NCBI RefSeq assembly: GCF_003201835.2
Contig: NZ_CP029289.2
Coordinates: 2,054,501-2,118,500, forward strand
Direction: 5' to 3'
Source of the DNA: Acidianus brierleyi
GTDB lineage: Archaea > Thermoproteota > Thermoprotei_A > Sulfolobales > Sulfolobaceae
DNA length: 64,000 bases
The notes beneath the pieces are model-generated. The model did not search any database and was not told the origin of the DNA. It saw nothing but the letters and a program-made list of their open reading frames with translations. A program made the translations under genes and the position numbers. Positions 41,318-50,058 of the stretch are shown in pieces (the first letter of the stretch is position 1; every line of letters starts with the position of its first letter).

Positions 41318-43285
41318 GTGTACTTTGCGTTCATTAAGGATAATAAAAAAATTCTGTATAGCGACGGGATAATTAGTGAGTATGATGGTAAACTTAAAGT
41401 TAAAGACAATATAATAGGTTACGTTTTATCTCCTTCAGACGGTAAGCTAAAACAAACTAAGATTCCAGTTTATGATTGCTCTAAAGTAGAATTTTCTGGA
41501 GCATTAAGGGGAAAAGTATCTGATTTCTATATTTTTGAGTCTAAAGATTCTCTTTGTTTATATTTTGGAACTCTAGATAAAGAAATAAGTGGAGCAATTT
41601 ATGATTTTGTAAGCGGATTGTCATTTATTAAAGGTGATAAGACAGAAATTATAAAAAATATGGATAAATATGAAGTAATTCAGTTTGCTTTAAAAAGTTT
41701 TAATGATGATGAAATAAAAAGATACGCAATAATTAATTTATCAAAGTTGAATAAATGTAATGAAGCTATAGACTTATACTTGAAATTAGATAAGAAATTC
41801 CCAGAAGAAGCTCTAGCAGCGGCTGAATGCTATGAGAAATTAGGTGAGGACTTAGAAGCATTAAAAATATACTCTTTCTTTTCTGAAGAAAAATATAAAG
41901 AACTTGAAAGTAAATTAATGAAAAAAGTTGACCTAATGATAGATGAATATAAATCAACAGAGAATCCTAAACGTCTGTTTGATGCATTAAATGTTTTACC
42001 TACGTATGATGCACCTGCTGTTAAATTAGGCTGGCACTATATGAAAAAGAGAAATTATAACGATGCAGTTAAGTACTTTGAGGAAGCTTTGAAAAGATCA
42101 AACAGTTACCAGAATATGTTAATGTTATCCTATGCGTATTTTAAATCAGGAGAGTATAGGAAAGCATATGATCTAATAGAAAATGCAGAGAAAATAAGAA
42201 GAACTGCTAACTCAGCCTATCTTAAAGGTTTAGCTTTAGAAGCTTTAAATGCTCCATCTAACGCAGAAAAGGAATTTACATATGCATGTAAAGAAGGAGT
42301 AGTAGAAGCATGTGAGAAAGTTTCACCAAATAAGTTATATTTACCTAAGGATTTTTTGCCGGAACAATGGCTAGGCTATGTACTTTATGGCTATGAAGTC
42401 AAGAAGATAATAGGAAATGGTGGAATGGGTTATGTATTGTTAGTAGAGAAAAATACTAGAAAATATGCAATGAAAATAATGAAAAAAGAATATAATTTTA
42501 CAGAAATGCTATACGAGGTGGCTAAAATGCAAGAAATATCAAAGGGATCAAAATATGTGGTAAGAATTCTTTCAAGTTTTATAGACGAGAATTGGACTGA
42601 TTACTTTTCATCTCCTCCTGCTATCATTATGGAATATATGGAGGGTGGAGATTTGAGGAAAATACTTATAGAAGAGGAGTATCAAAGTTTGCGACATTCA
42701 GTAAGATGGCCTGAAATAGTATCATTAATATATTCTAAAGTATCTGATGGCATAATACACATGCATAAAGAGGGTTATGTTCATTGTGATATAAAGCCTT
42801 CAAATATCTTATTTAGTTCAAAATTACAAAAATATGGAGAAGACGCTGAGACAGATATTTTAACAGAAAGATCTGTTCCAAAACTTTCCGATCTAGGCAG
42901 TGCAGTAAAATTTGGAGTTCCTGTAATACATTATACTCCTTATTATGCACATCCGCTACAGAGGTTTGGTTATAGAGCCGACTATAGTATGGATGTGTAT
43001 TCTTTTACAGTATCTTTATATGTAACATTAACTAATAATTTCCCTTTCCCAGAATGGCTTGAAAGAGAATTAGAAGATGCTGTAACAGATTCTTCAAAGA
43101 GAGAGCAAGCGTTAAAAGATTTTTATAATGCAGAACCTAGAATGGATTACGTCCCAGACGAATATAGGGAATTAATAGAGAAAGGATTGAAAGGAGAGAT
43201 AACTATGGAAGAAATTTCAAGGGAACTAAAGAATTTAGTAAGTAGTTTCTATAATATACAAGATAAAATTTTAATTTCCTCGTGA
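41318..43285 (+). CDS. Ser/Thr protein kinase with N-terminal TPR repeats
   Basis: 655 residues starting at GTG. Residues about 1-110 form a beta-rich head; 120-330 are TPR-like helical repeats (LGWHYMKKRNYNDAVKYFEE is one clear unit). The kinase domain begins near 360: IIGNGGMGYVLLVEKN is the glycine loop, YAMKIMKKE holds the Lys (about 384), GYVHCDIKPSNILF is the catalytic loop with HCD in place of HRD, and KLSDLGSA replaces DFG by DLG. Catalytic Asp, Lys and Asn are all kept, so activity is expected. Kinases with this build regulate archaellum and stress genes in Sulfolobales; which orthologue this is cannot be told. Confidence 0.88.
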   Translation: MYFAFIKDNKKILYSDGIISEYDGKLKVKDNIIGYVLSPSDGKLKQTKIPVYDCSKVEFSGALRGKVSDFYIFESKDSLCLYFGTLDKEISGAIYDFVSGLSFIKGDKTEIIKNMDKYEVIQFALKSFNDDEIKRYAIINLSKLNKCNEAIDLYLKLDKKFPEEALAAAECYEKLGEDLEALKIYSFFSEEKYKELESKLMKKVDLMIDEYKSTENPKRLFDALNVLPTYDAPAVKLGWHYMKKRNYNDAVKYFEEALKRSNSYQNMLMLSYAYFKSGEYRKAYDLIENAEKIRRTANSAYLKGLALEALNAPSNAEKEFTYACKEGVVEACEKVSPNKLYLPKDFLPEQWLGYVLYGYEVKKIIGNGGMGYVLLVEKNTRKYAMKIMKKEYNFTEMLYEVAKMQEISKGSKYVVRILSSFIDENWTDYFSSPPAIIMEYMEGGDLRKILIEEEYQSLRHSVRWPEIVSLIYSKVSDGIIHMHKEGYVHCDIKPSNILFSSKLQKYGEDAETDILTERSVPKLSDLGSAVKFGVPVIHYTPYYAHPLQRFGYRADYSMDVYSFTVSLYVTLTNNFPFPEWLERELEDAVTDSSKREQALKDFYNAEPRMDYVPDEYRELIEKGLKGEITMEEISRELKNLVSSFYNIQDKILISS

Positions 43286-44116
43286 AATAGCTGTTTTCTT
43301 CTTTCTTCCTTTAAGTCTTGATAATAGTATTCCTGAGAACATAATTGTAATTCCTACTATAGAAAAATCAGATGGTAAGGACATGGTCTCTATTCCATCT
43401 ATAGCTGTTGTAAGTAGCGGTACAGAAAAAGAAAGTACTGTAACCTTTCCGACTTTCTCCATCCTTAACATTTGATTCCATAAAATAAAGGTTAAACTTC
43501 CACCTAGGATCGAGACATAAATGAGATCTGCTATAAAATTATATGTAAAATCCAGCTTAAAGTCTAGGAAAGAGAAACCGAAGAAAAACATTGAGCCTAT
43601 AATAAGCTGTGACGAATTTACAACAAATGGATCCATATTTTTTAGAAATCTAAAAAATACTGTAAAAGAAGCCCAGAAGAAGGCATTAACTAACGTGAAT
43701 ATAAGTCCTATGAGGGTATATCCAAAGCCTAGCGGTATTGAATAAATTATAACTCCTAAGAAGCCTACTGTAATCCCTAATATTTCAGTTATTTCTGGTT
43801 TCTCTTTTATAAGGAGTAGCGATAATGGCAAAGCAAAAAGCGGCATTGAGTAACTCAATACTGCAGATTCTGAAGGAGATACATAAAGTAGTCCATACGC
43901 CCAAAGTCCAGAACTTAAAGTAGTAAGAATCGTTAAAAATATTATATTTCTATTTATAACAATCTTCTTAGCTAATGGAAGTAATGAAATACCTCCAATT
44001 AAATATCTTATTGCCATAAAAGGTAAAGGAGAAGCATATTGTAATCCGTTTTTAACAAATTCATAAGAAAATGCGCTTAACACGATGTATGGAATAGCGT
44101 ATTTTAATATTTTCAA
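43271..44116 (-). CDS. EamA/DMT-family transporter
   Basis: 281 residues with ten helices in two EamA repeats. The first has PLPFMAIRYLIGGISLLPLA (the R in helix 2 is typical) and YVSPSESAVLSYSMPLFALP, the second NAFFWASFTVFFRFLKNMDP and SFSVPLLTTAIDGIETMSL. It ends in a basic tail (SRLKGRKKKTAISRGN) that overlaps the kinase gene by 15 nt tail-to-tail. Substrate unknown; it is distinct from the EamA gene at 37949. Confidence 0.82.
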   Translation of the reverse strand: MKILKYAIPYIVLSAFSYEFVKNGLQYASPLPFMAIRYLIGGISLLPLAKKIVINRNIIFLTILTTLSSGLWAYGLLYVSPSESAVLSYSMPLFALPLSLLLIKEKPEITEILGITVGFLGVIIYSIPLGFGYTLIGLIFTLVNAFFWASFTVFFRFLKNMDPFVVNSSQLIIGSMFFFGFSFLDFKLDFTYNFIADLIYVSILGGSLTFILWNQMLRMEKVGKVTVLSFSVPLLTTAIDGIETMSLPSDFSIVGITIMFSGILLSRLKGRKKKTAISRGN

Positions 44117-44228
44117 GTTTTTATCAGTTATCGTCTTAGAGATTCCATTAAAATTGTTAATTGAAGCTGTAAAGAGTAGAAAGGCTTATAACTGAGAAAA
44201 TGAAGTATAAAAGATTAAGTGAGAAGAA

Positions 44229-44408
44229 ATGGAATACAGAAAAATCTTTGAGGGGGCTGCATATTCAATATTTGAAGACGATGAGGCTACATTGGTATTG
44301 TTAGAAGGGAAACCTGTTGCTGCCTCATGCATTGAACATGGTAATCATAACCTGTTCGATTTTGATTGCCCCCATGTAGAAAAACTAATGAAGAAAATTT
44401 TTTCTTAA
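44229..44408 (+). CDS. Small conserved-looking protein, 59 residues
   Basis: A short frame from an ATG preceded by GTGAG nine bases upstream, ending TAA. Opening residues are MEYRKIFEGAAYSIFEDDEA and the rest contains ASCIEHGNHNLFDFDCPHVE, a C-x3-H-x2-H-x6-C-x-H array that could bind a metal. Codon use resembles neighbouring genes, and the frame fills the space between the EamA and RidA genes, ending 10 nt before the convergent RidA stop. No family is recognised. It would be missed by a 60-codon cutoff. Confidence 0.6.
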   Translation: MEYRKIFEGAAYSIFEDDEATLVLLEGKPVAASCIEHGNHNLFDFDCPHVEKLMKKIFS

Positions 44409-44418
44409 ACCCAAAAAC

Positions 44419-44796
44419 TTATACTACGGCTATACATGCTATTTCTATAAGAACATCTCTAGGTAATCTAGATACTTCTACAGTAACTCTTGCAGGTGGT
44501 TTTGTACTGAAATACTCTTGATATATATCATTAAAATCTGAGAAATCTTTCATGTCTTTTAAGTAAATGAACGTCATAGTGACATTTTCTAATGAAGCTC
44601 CAGAACTTTCTAATATTGCCTTTATGTTTTCTATAACCTTCTTAGTTTGCTCTTTAATATTTCCCTTTATAATTTCATTTGTTTTTGGCTCTATAGGTAT
44701 TTGTCCAGATACAAAAATTATATTTGAAGATTTTATAGCTTGAGAATAAGGTCCTATAGGCTTTGGGGCTTTTTCGGTATATATTACATCTTTCAT
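44419..44796 (-). CDS. ridA: RidA/YjgF-family enamine/imine deaminase
   Basis: 125 residues from the ATG at 44796, the normal RidA length (an earlier in-frame codon at 44814 would add six untypical residues). KAPKPIGPYSQAIKSSNIIF with the G-P-Y-S-Q block, VSGQIPIEP, and the terminal PPARVTVEVSRLPRD with the substrate-binding Arg are diagnostic. The trimeric enzyme hydrolyses reactive enamines and imines formed by PLP enzymes. It follows the CBS-domain gene by 18 nt, so they probably share a transcript. Confidence 0.92.
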   Translation of the reverse strand: MKDVIYTEKAPKPIGPYSQAIKSSNIIFVSGQIPIEPKTNEIIKGNIKEQTKKVIENIKAILESSGASLENVTMTFIYLKDMKDFSDFNDIYQEYFSTKPPARVTVEVSRLPRDVLIEIACIAVV

Positions 44797-44814
44797 TACA
44801 TAAAGCAGACTCAA

Positions 44815-45657
44815 TTAGGTTAAATTCTTTTTTTCTGAAACGAATGGTAAATGCAACTGATAGTGAAGTGCTATTAACATATCTCTTTCTGTTATTATAC
44901 CCTTTGGCTTTCCTTCCTCGTCAAGAATTAGAAGTGAACCTATATTTTTAGATATTAATAGGGCAGCAGCTTCATTTATTGACTTATTTTCGTCAATAGT
45001 TATTACGCTCTTATTCATAACGTCCTTTATATATCTTCCAAAAAATGCTTCTGGTTCCATTTTCTCAACTGATTTTCCAGCAGATTTTACTGCGTCAGCA
45101 GCAGTAATCATTCCTATAACTTTTCCGTCTTCGTCAGCTACAGGTAGTCTTCTAAATCCTCTATTCAACATTTGTCTAACTGCCTGCTCTAAAAGTGTGT
45201 GTTTATATACTGTTGTAACTCTTTTTGACATAAACTTATTTACAGGGAATAACTCGTCAAGATCTTGAAACGCTAGTAAGAAATCTCTTTCTGTAACTAT
45301 TCCTATAGGCTTTCCTTTTTCATCTAGAACGGGTAAAGAACCAAAGTTTCTAGTAACCATTAACGTTATTGCATCTATTATATCAGTATCTTCAGTTACT
45401 GTAACAGGGTTAGGCGTCATATAATCTGACGCTTTAGCATTTCCTAATTTATACAAATCTCCTTGAGTGCACGTAGTAGGGCAGAAACTTAAATAAACTG
45501 ATAGAAGATCTCTCGTTGAGAGCAAGCCATGTATTTTATCGTTTGCCACTATAACTCGTCCTATTCCTCTATCATTAACTTTTTTGAACGCTGTTAGCAA
45601 TTTATCATCTATTGATACTATTGGAGGATTCAAAATCTCTAAAGTTTTTATAATCAT
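44815..45657 (-). CDS. Four-CBS-domain protein
   Basis: 280 residues that consist of four consecutive CBS motifs (two Bateman modules) and nothing else. Repeats end with the characteristic G-x-x-T-x-R-D signature: IHGLLSTRDLLSVY, KPIGIVTERDFLLAF, GKVIGMITAADAVKS, KPKGIITERDMLIAL. The short intervening helices read like SDYMTPNPVTVTEDT and VMNKSVITIDEN. Such proteins bind adenine nucleotides and act as energy sensors of partner enzymes. Upstream of ridA on the same strand. Ligand and partner cannot be read from sequence. Confidence 0.9.
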   Translation of the reverse strand: MIIKTLEILNPPIVSIDDKLLTAFKKVNDRGIGRVIVANDKIHGLLSTRDLLSVYLSFCPTTCTQGDLYKLGNAKASDYMTPNPVTVTEDTDIIDAITLMVTRNFGSLPVLDEKGKPIGIVTERDFLLAFQDLDELFPVNKFMSKRVTTVYKHTLLEQAVRQMLNRGFRRLPVADEDGKVIGMITAADAVKSAGKSVEKMEPEAFFGRYIKDVMNKSVITIDENKSINEAAALLISKNIGSLLILDEEGKPKGIITERDMLIALHYQLHLPFVSEKKNLT

Positions 45658-45783
45658 AAAATATGTGTGTAGAGAAGTTTTATAAATATTTTGAATGAGG
45701 AAAATTAATATTATATATTAACCTTGTTAATATTGAAGTCATTTGACTATTGGCTTAAAAATATTTATAAAAATCATTCTTTT

Positions 45784-46227
45784 ATGGAACTTCCTACATG
45801 TTTATCTATAGTAATAAAAGACAATGAAGTTTTAATGATAGAGAAGAAAAGGGGTCTAGGTAAAGGTCTTTTGACGTTTCCTGGATGGAAAATAGAAAAT
45901 GAAACCTCATATGAATGCGCATTAAGGGAATTAGAAGAAGAAGTAAACGTTAAGGGTTATGATCCACTATACGCTGGTAGAATTCTATTTAAGCAAGAGA
46001 ATGGATATGTGATTTCTATGTACGTATACCTAATAAGGAAATTTTCTGGAGTTATAAAGGAAACAGATGAAGCTAAACCTTTTTGGCAAAGAACTGATGA
46101 TATACCTTATGCAAGGATGTGGCAGGATGACAGATTTTGGCTGTATAAAGTTCTGTCAGGCAAAATAGTAGATTGTGTATTTACATTTTCTAATGATTGG
46201 AGTGAAATTATGGAGGGATATTGCTAA
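45784..46227 (+). CDS. Nudix hydrolase, MutT/8-oxo-dGTPase-like
   Basis: 147 residues from the ATG at 45784 (MELPTCLSIVIKDNEVLM); an upstream in-frame TTG at 45724 would add 20 residues that are not typical of the family. The Nudix box is GWKIENETSYECALRELEEE followed by VNV, with RELxEE complete and Gly1 present. KGLLTFPGWKIE and FWQRTDDIPYARMWQDDRFW are reminiscent of MTH1-like enzymes acting on oxidised purine dNTPs. Promoter region of 66 nt divergent from the CBS gene. Downstream lies a gene-free stretch. Confidence 0.83.
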   Translation: MELPTCLSIVIKDNEVLMIEKKRGLGKGLLTFPGWKIENETSYECALRELEEEVNVKGYDPLYAGRILFKQENGYVISMYVYLIRKFSGVIKETDEAKPFWQRTDDIPYARMWQDDRFWLYKVLSGKIVDCVFTFSNDWSEIMEGYC

Positions 46228-46515
46228 ATACATGAACTATCCTGTCCTTACGAATAGGACTTTCTGCTTTATGACTTCATTTTACCAATGGTAGAGGGCG
46301 AAACTCACAGTGGGGGTCGTTATGATCTATATAGGAGCCCGATGGTAATATACCAACACTAGTATTTACTGAAAGTTCTTAGACTAGAATTTAACGGTAA
46401 ATCCTTAAAATAAAAGCTATAAACTTTCTGAAAGTACTAACTGGACTGCTTATTGAAGCAGAGACGTACTACATAGACCCTTACTTTACCTAAGGCGTCT
46501 TGGCGACATTTAATT
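46228..46515. other. Gene-free stretch with GC-rich segment and MITE-like repeat
   Basis: No gene recognised. Bases about 46285-46350 are clearly GC-richer than the surroundings (CACAGTGGGGGTCGT and GGAGCCCGATGG), which in this genome suggests mobile-element or structured-RNA residue. The palindromic repeat at 46360-46440 follows. To the right the PaREP1 pseudogene begins. Confidence 0.5.
46360..46440 (-). repeat. 80-bp imperfect inverted-repeat element, copy 2
   Basis: Reverse complement matches 7870-7949 over about 80 bp with roughly 15 differences and two one-base gaps. Ends are inverted repeats of one another (TAGTATTTACTGAAAGTTCTT against TAGTACTTTCAGAAAGTTTAT when read from each side; each is 20-21 bases, shown only partly here as TAGTATTTACTGAAAG and TAGTACTTTCAGAAAG). 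Lies 76 bp from the end of the PaREP1 pseudogene. Confidence 0.6.
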
Positions 46516-46876
46516 CTATGTATTCAAAATTTTCTCGCTTTCGTCAAGCATTCTCTTTACCTTATTTATTAACGGCAAAATATCATCTAATGAAAGCTTA
46601 GCTTCATGGAAGCCCCATACATAAAGAGTATAAGCAGAATTCCAATCGTCTAAAACCCAGTCTCCAGGTTTTTTGAGAGTTTACTTGATGCAGAAACTAG
46701 CCAACTAGTATACCATCTCTCTTCATCTAAAGCTTTCTTATATTCGTCTAGCGTGAACTTTTCTGAAAGCGCTTTTATAATCTCTTCAGCAACTTTGTAT
46801 GCCCTTTCGAAAGCTTGTATTACGTCTTCTTTATTGTCACAAACTTGAAGTTTTAAAGCGTTTCCTTAGACGCCAT
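46516..46876 (-). pseudogene. PaREP1-family gene broken by two frameshifts
   Basis: On the minus strand the pieces MASKET, then ALKLQVCDNKEDVIQAFERA …RWYTSWLVSASSKLSK, then KPGDWVLDDWNSAYTLYVWG FHEAKLS … ESEKILNT follow each other in different frames. Together they make a complete PaREP1-type protein of about 118 residues, with the family's W-x-x-A-Y/L-x-L-x-V-x-G-F-H-E segment. One missing base explains each break: one near 46857 (ACGCTTTA for ACGGCTTTA) and one in a run of six T (46669-46674). PaREP1 belongs to the HEPN clan and is multi-copy in hyperthermophilic crenarchaea. Either a decayed gene or sequence errors. Confidence 0.75.
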
Positions 46877-47027
46877 TAGTTTACTCCTCTAATAAGTTCT
46901 TATGTTATCCTTTTTAGCTTTATATTATTTAGCAGATAAAAATTTTATAAAAATACTAATGTCAAGAATTGTAAATATTTTTTAAAGACGATAATAGGCA
47001 AAAAATCAGTGCACTTTATTATAATTT

Positions 47028-47270
47028 CTATGCGAATTTACATGATTTTGGTCTTCCGAATACTTTTGATGCTACTTTTGAAAGGCAAATATCCTCGTTA
47101 TCATTACATATAAATATCTTTTTTCCACTTTTTGTAATTTTATCAAATTTTTCCTTATCCAAATTTTTAACGATAAATATGCTTTCTTCTTCATTAGTTT
47201 CTCTTATTACTCCATTATCGTAAATAACAAATCTCTTACCGTTTTCAAATGCTACCACTATATTCATCAA
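47028..47270 (-). CDS. Small hypothetical protein, 80 residues
   Basis: Soluble, with MMNIVVAFENGKRFVIYDNG at the start and KKIFICNDNEDICLSKVASK later; two Cys flank an acidic turn, and a third lies near the C-terminus (KSCKFA). The beta-hairpin opening and IFIVKNLDKEKF helix suggest a small alpha/beta protein, slightly like the NifX/NifB-type cofactor-binding fold, but this is weak. It starts one base after the stop of the 63-residue membrane-protein gene, so the two are co-translated. Function unknown. Confidence 0.58.
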   Translation of the reverse strand: MMNIVVAFENGKRFVIYDNGVIRETNEEESIFIVKNLDKEKFDKITKSGKKIFICNDNEDICLSKVASKVFGRPKSCKFA

Positions 47271-47462
47271 TTACAGTAACGTGTATGCTATAATAAAAAT
47301 ACTTATTGAAACGCCTATCAGCATACTTCCCATAAATCTCATAACTTTTCTATCTATTTTCATAACATTAAAGGATGAAAGCGTTATATACGCTATACCA
47401 TAAAATATAGCTATAACACCTATTATGTTCAAGATTATTTTAAATATTATGTCAGGACTCAT
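47271..47462 (-). CDS. Small two-helix membrane protein, 63 residues
   Basis: Two hydrophobic helices (about residues 7-28 and 44-62) joined by a short basic loop (NVMKIDRKVMRF). No family recognised. Directly upstream of, and contiguous with, the 80-residue gene, so it is likely a real two-gene unit rather than a chance frame. ATG start at 47462; 35 nt separate it from the end of the esterase gene upstream on the same strand. Confidence 0.58.
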   Translation of the reverse strand: MSPDIIFKIILNIIGVIAIFYGIAYITLSSFNVMKIDRKVMRFMGSMLIGVSISIFIIAYTLL

Positions 47463-47497
47463 ATGGTTAATGTTATAGAATCTTAATTATAAATCTT

Positions 47498-48457
47498 CTA
47501 TATGTTTTTGAGATAGTTTTCTAAGATAGGTATTGAGACATCATAACGGTATGATACATTAAGGTGGCCGTCTTCAAATTCCTCGTATATATGCTGTATA
47601 TTTTTCTGTTTTAGCTTTTTATGAATTATACGTGAGCCGTATTGTATGTTAAATTCGTCTTTAACGCCGACATCGATATATACAAATTTGTTCTGCAAAT
47701 TTCCAGAAATTTTGTCTACCATTCTAACTGGATCTTTCTGTAACCATTTTTCCCAAATTTCCATTATAATTTCTCCAGTTTCTAGATCAAAAGGTAAAAG
47801 GATATCTCCAGAAGAAGAAGGAGAATAAAATGCTGACATTCCTATTATATTCAGCGTATTTATATCTTCTTTTTTCTTTTTATTCTGTTTTGTCCAATAA
47901 TAATCTAGCCATTCTTTTGGTGTCTTAAATTTTCTTAGATATGGTATAACTTTTGGGAAACTTGGTAAATATACATATTCGAAATACGCATCTCCAGAAT
48001 GTGACGCTAATGCTTTTATTTTTTTACTTTTCATTCCAAGTGTTAGTGATCCATATCCTCCAGAAGATTTTCCAAATACTCCTATTTTGTCAGTACTATA
48101 TTTTTCTGAGAAATAGGGAATTATCTCGTTTAATATAAAATCTTCATACTTTCCTACTGCTTCTGAATTTAAATATTGATTTCCGCCCACTTTAGTAAAA
48201 GTATCAGGCAAAATAATTATACTTCCGTCTATTTTTCCTTCACTTTTTAATCTCTTTACACGCGAATAGAGATCTTCTGACAAAGGATCATAATTTAGTT
48301 GTGCTAAGGATGACGATAGAAATCCGCTCAAATATACTAAGAGTGGTTTGCCTTCTGGCTGATCTGGCTCTATAATTGCTGTTTTTCTAATAAAAGGATC
48401 TTTTAATACGTTATCTTTTAATACATCACTTTCAAACTCTAAAAATTTTAGATTCAT
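47498..48457 (-). CDS. Alpha/beta-hydrolase esterase (enterochelin/S-formylglutathione-type)
   Basis: 319 residues. The nucleophile elbow is GVFGKSSGGYGSLTLG, with Ser in G-x-S-x-G, followed by ALASHSGDAYFEY as in the S-formylglutathione hydrolase and enterochelin-esterase group. LLVYLSGFLSSSLAQ forms the oxyanion-hole strand; the catalytic Asp and His are probably in DVGVKDEFN and EFEDGHLNVSYR. No signal peptide, so cytoplasmic. Substrate unknown. Divergent from the antiporter gene with only 32 nt between starts, so their promoters overlap. Confidence 0.83.
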   Translation of the reverse strand: MNLKFLEFESDVLKDNVLKDPFIRKTAIIEPDQPEGKPLLVYLSGFLSSSLAQLNYDPLSEDLYSRVKRLKSEGKIDGSIIILPDTFTKVGGNQYLNSEAVGKYEDFILNEIIPYFSEKYSTDKIGVFGKSSGGYGSLTLGMKSKKIKALASHSGDAYFEYVYLPSFPKVIPYLRKFKTPKEWLDYYWTKQNKKKKEDINTLNIIGMSAFYSPSSSGDILLPFDLETGEIIMEIWEKWLQKDPVRMVDKISGNLQNKFVYIDVGVKDEFNIQYGSRIIHKKLKQKNIQHIYEEFEDGHLNVSYRYDVSIPILENYLKNI

Positions 48458-48489
48458 AAATATAATAGGCTATTATAGATCTTATTTTT

Positions 48490-50058
48490 ATGCAAAGTTT
48501 ACAAACATTGGCACTTATTTTAGTTTCAGCGTCAGTATTAGGTTTGATCTTAAATAGGTTTAAAATTTCGCCCGTGTTAGCGTATTTATTAGCAGGGTTA
48601 TTAGGTGTTTATTTAAGTGTAAATTATGAAGGTGAGATATTTCAATTTTTAGATTTTTTAGCACTCAATTTAATATCCTTTGAAATAGGAGCTACTCTAG
48701 AGATTTCTAGATTAAAAACACTGTTTATACGATCATCAGTAATCGTTTTTATAGAAACTATTAGTGCAATATCAATAATATTAACATTGGGATTTTTATT
48801 AAGATTAAATATTTTAGAATCAATTTTTCTAGGTTTAATAGCAGCCGATACAAGCACTTCAATAGCGTTCAAATTATCACAAGGAAAACTAGACGAGAAA
48901 GACAGAGAACTTATTCTCTCAGTTTCTTCATTAGAAGACGTCTTATCTTTTTTAGCATTAGCAGCAATATCTGCCTCAAGAGACATAGGTAGCTTAATAG
49001 TTGATTTACCTATAGCTACAATATCTTCGCTTATTTTGGGATATTTTATTTCAAGATATCTAATAAAGCCTACATTAAACTTTTCAAATGAAAGTATAAT
49101 ATTATCCGCAATAACTGCAGTATTTTTATTTAATCTTATAAGTAACGAATTAGATATTCCTAATACATACGGATCTTTTTTACTAGGATTATCTGCAGCC
49201 TTAACTCTAAAGAATACAGTTAAGGTTACAAATCTTCTCATGCCTATTAGAGAATTGTCATTAATATTCTTTTTTATAGTAGCAGGTAGTTATTTGAAAA
49301 TCGGAAACTCATTATTAATATTTCTACCAATAAGTATTCTATTAATTATAGTAAAATATTTGTCATTCAGTATAGCCACGTGGATGACTGGAAGCGAATT
49401 CTTAAGAGCTTTTAGATTAGGGCTTTTTATGACACCCATAAGTGAGTTTGGAATAATAATTTCTCTAGATGCTATAAATCAAGGATTTAATATACTTCCA
49501 GTTTACGATATTTCTACTTTAGTAGTGGCTTTTTCTTCAACGGTATCGTCGATTATTATTAACTCTGAAAAGAGAATACTAAAAGGAATATCTAAAATTT
49601 ATTTTAAATCTACATTTCTTCAAAATGTAGATAGAATAGTAAAATCAAATAGCTTCTCAAGAAAGACTCAGTTTAATTTTGAATATGTAAAACCAATAAT
49701 AGTAACAATAGGTATAGTAACTAGCTTATATACAGTTTTAGTTTCACTAAAAACATATCTTCCATTTTTACTTAGTTTCACTGCACCTATAATTACTGCA
49801 TTTTCTATACTATTTATCTTGTTTTTATGGAAGGATTCAATAGAAAAAGTTAATACAGAAGGAAAAATAAAGGAAATACTAAAAATTCTTTCAATTATGA
49901 TCTCAATACCAGTATCTTTAATTCTCATTAGTATGTTAGTTTCATTTCTAGGTTTCTCATTTATTTCTATTCTAGCATTATTTATATCAATATTAGTTTT
50001 ATTATTACTATATAGAAGAATAGAAAGAATTGTTAGAGAAATAGAAAATATAATCTGA
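48490..50058 (+). CDS. Cation:proton antiporter, CPA2/Kef type
   Basis: 522 residues with twelve or more helices. YLLAGLLGVYLSVNY in helix 2, LGLIAADTSTSIAFKLSQGK with the D-T-S that replaces the ion-binding N-D/DD pair of helix 5, and GLFMTPISEFGIIISLDA in a later helix are typical of KefB/GerN-like exchangers. No RCK/TrkA regulatory domain follows; the last 100 residues are three extra helices. It should swap Na+ or K+ against protons at the cytoplasmic membrane, which is important for an acidophile. Its 3' end overlaps the DUF429 gene by 51 nt tail-to-tail. Confidence 0.83.
   Translation: MQSLQTLALILVSASVLGLILNRFKISPVLAYLLAGLLGVYLSVNYEGEIFQFLDFLALNLISFEIGATLEISRLKTLFIRSSVIVFIETISAISIILTLGFLLRLNILESIFLGLIAADTSTSIAFKLSQGKLDEKDRELILSVSSLEDVLSFLALAAISASRDIGSLIVDLPIATISSLILGYFISRYLIKPTLNFSNESIILSAITAVFLFNLISNELDIPNTYGSFLLGLSAALTLKNTVKVTNLLMPIRELSLIFFFIVAGSYLKIGNSLLIFLPISILLIIVKYLSFSIATWMTGSEFLRAFRLGLFMTPISEFGIIISLDAINQGFNILPVYDISTLVVAFSSTVSSIIINSEKRILKGISKIYFKSTFLQNVDRIVKSNSFSRKTQFNFEYVKPIIVTIGIVTSLYTVLVSLKTYLPFLLSFTAPIITAFSILFILFLWKDSIEKVNTEGKIKEILKILSIMISIPVSLILISMLVSFLGFSFISILALFISILVLLLLYRRIERIVREIENII

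Noticed and set aside
48642..49241. Minus-strand frame of 199 codons inside the antiporter gene
   Set aside because: Shadow of the antiporter codons; no family features.
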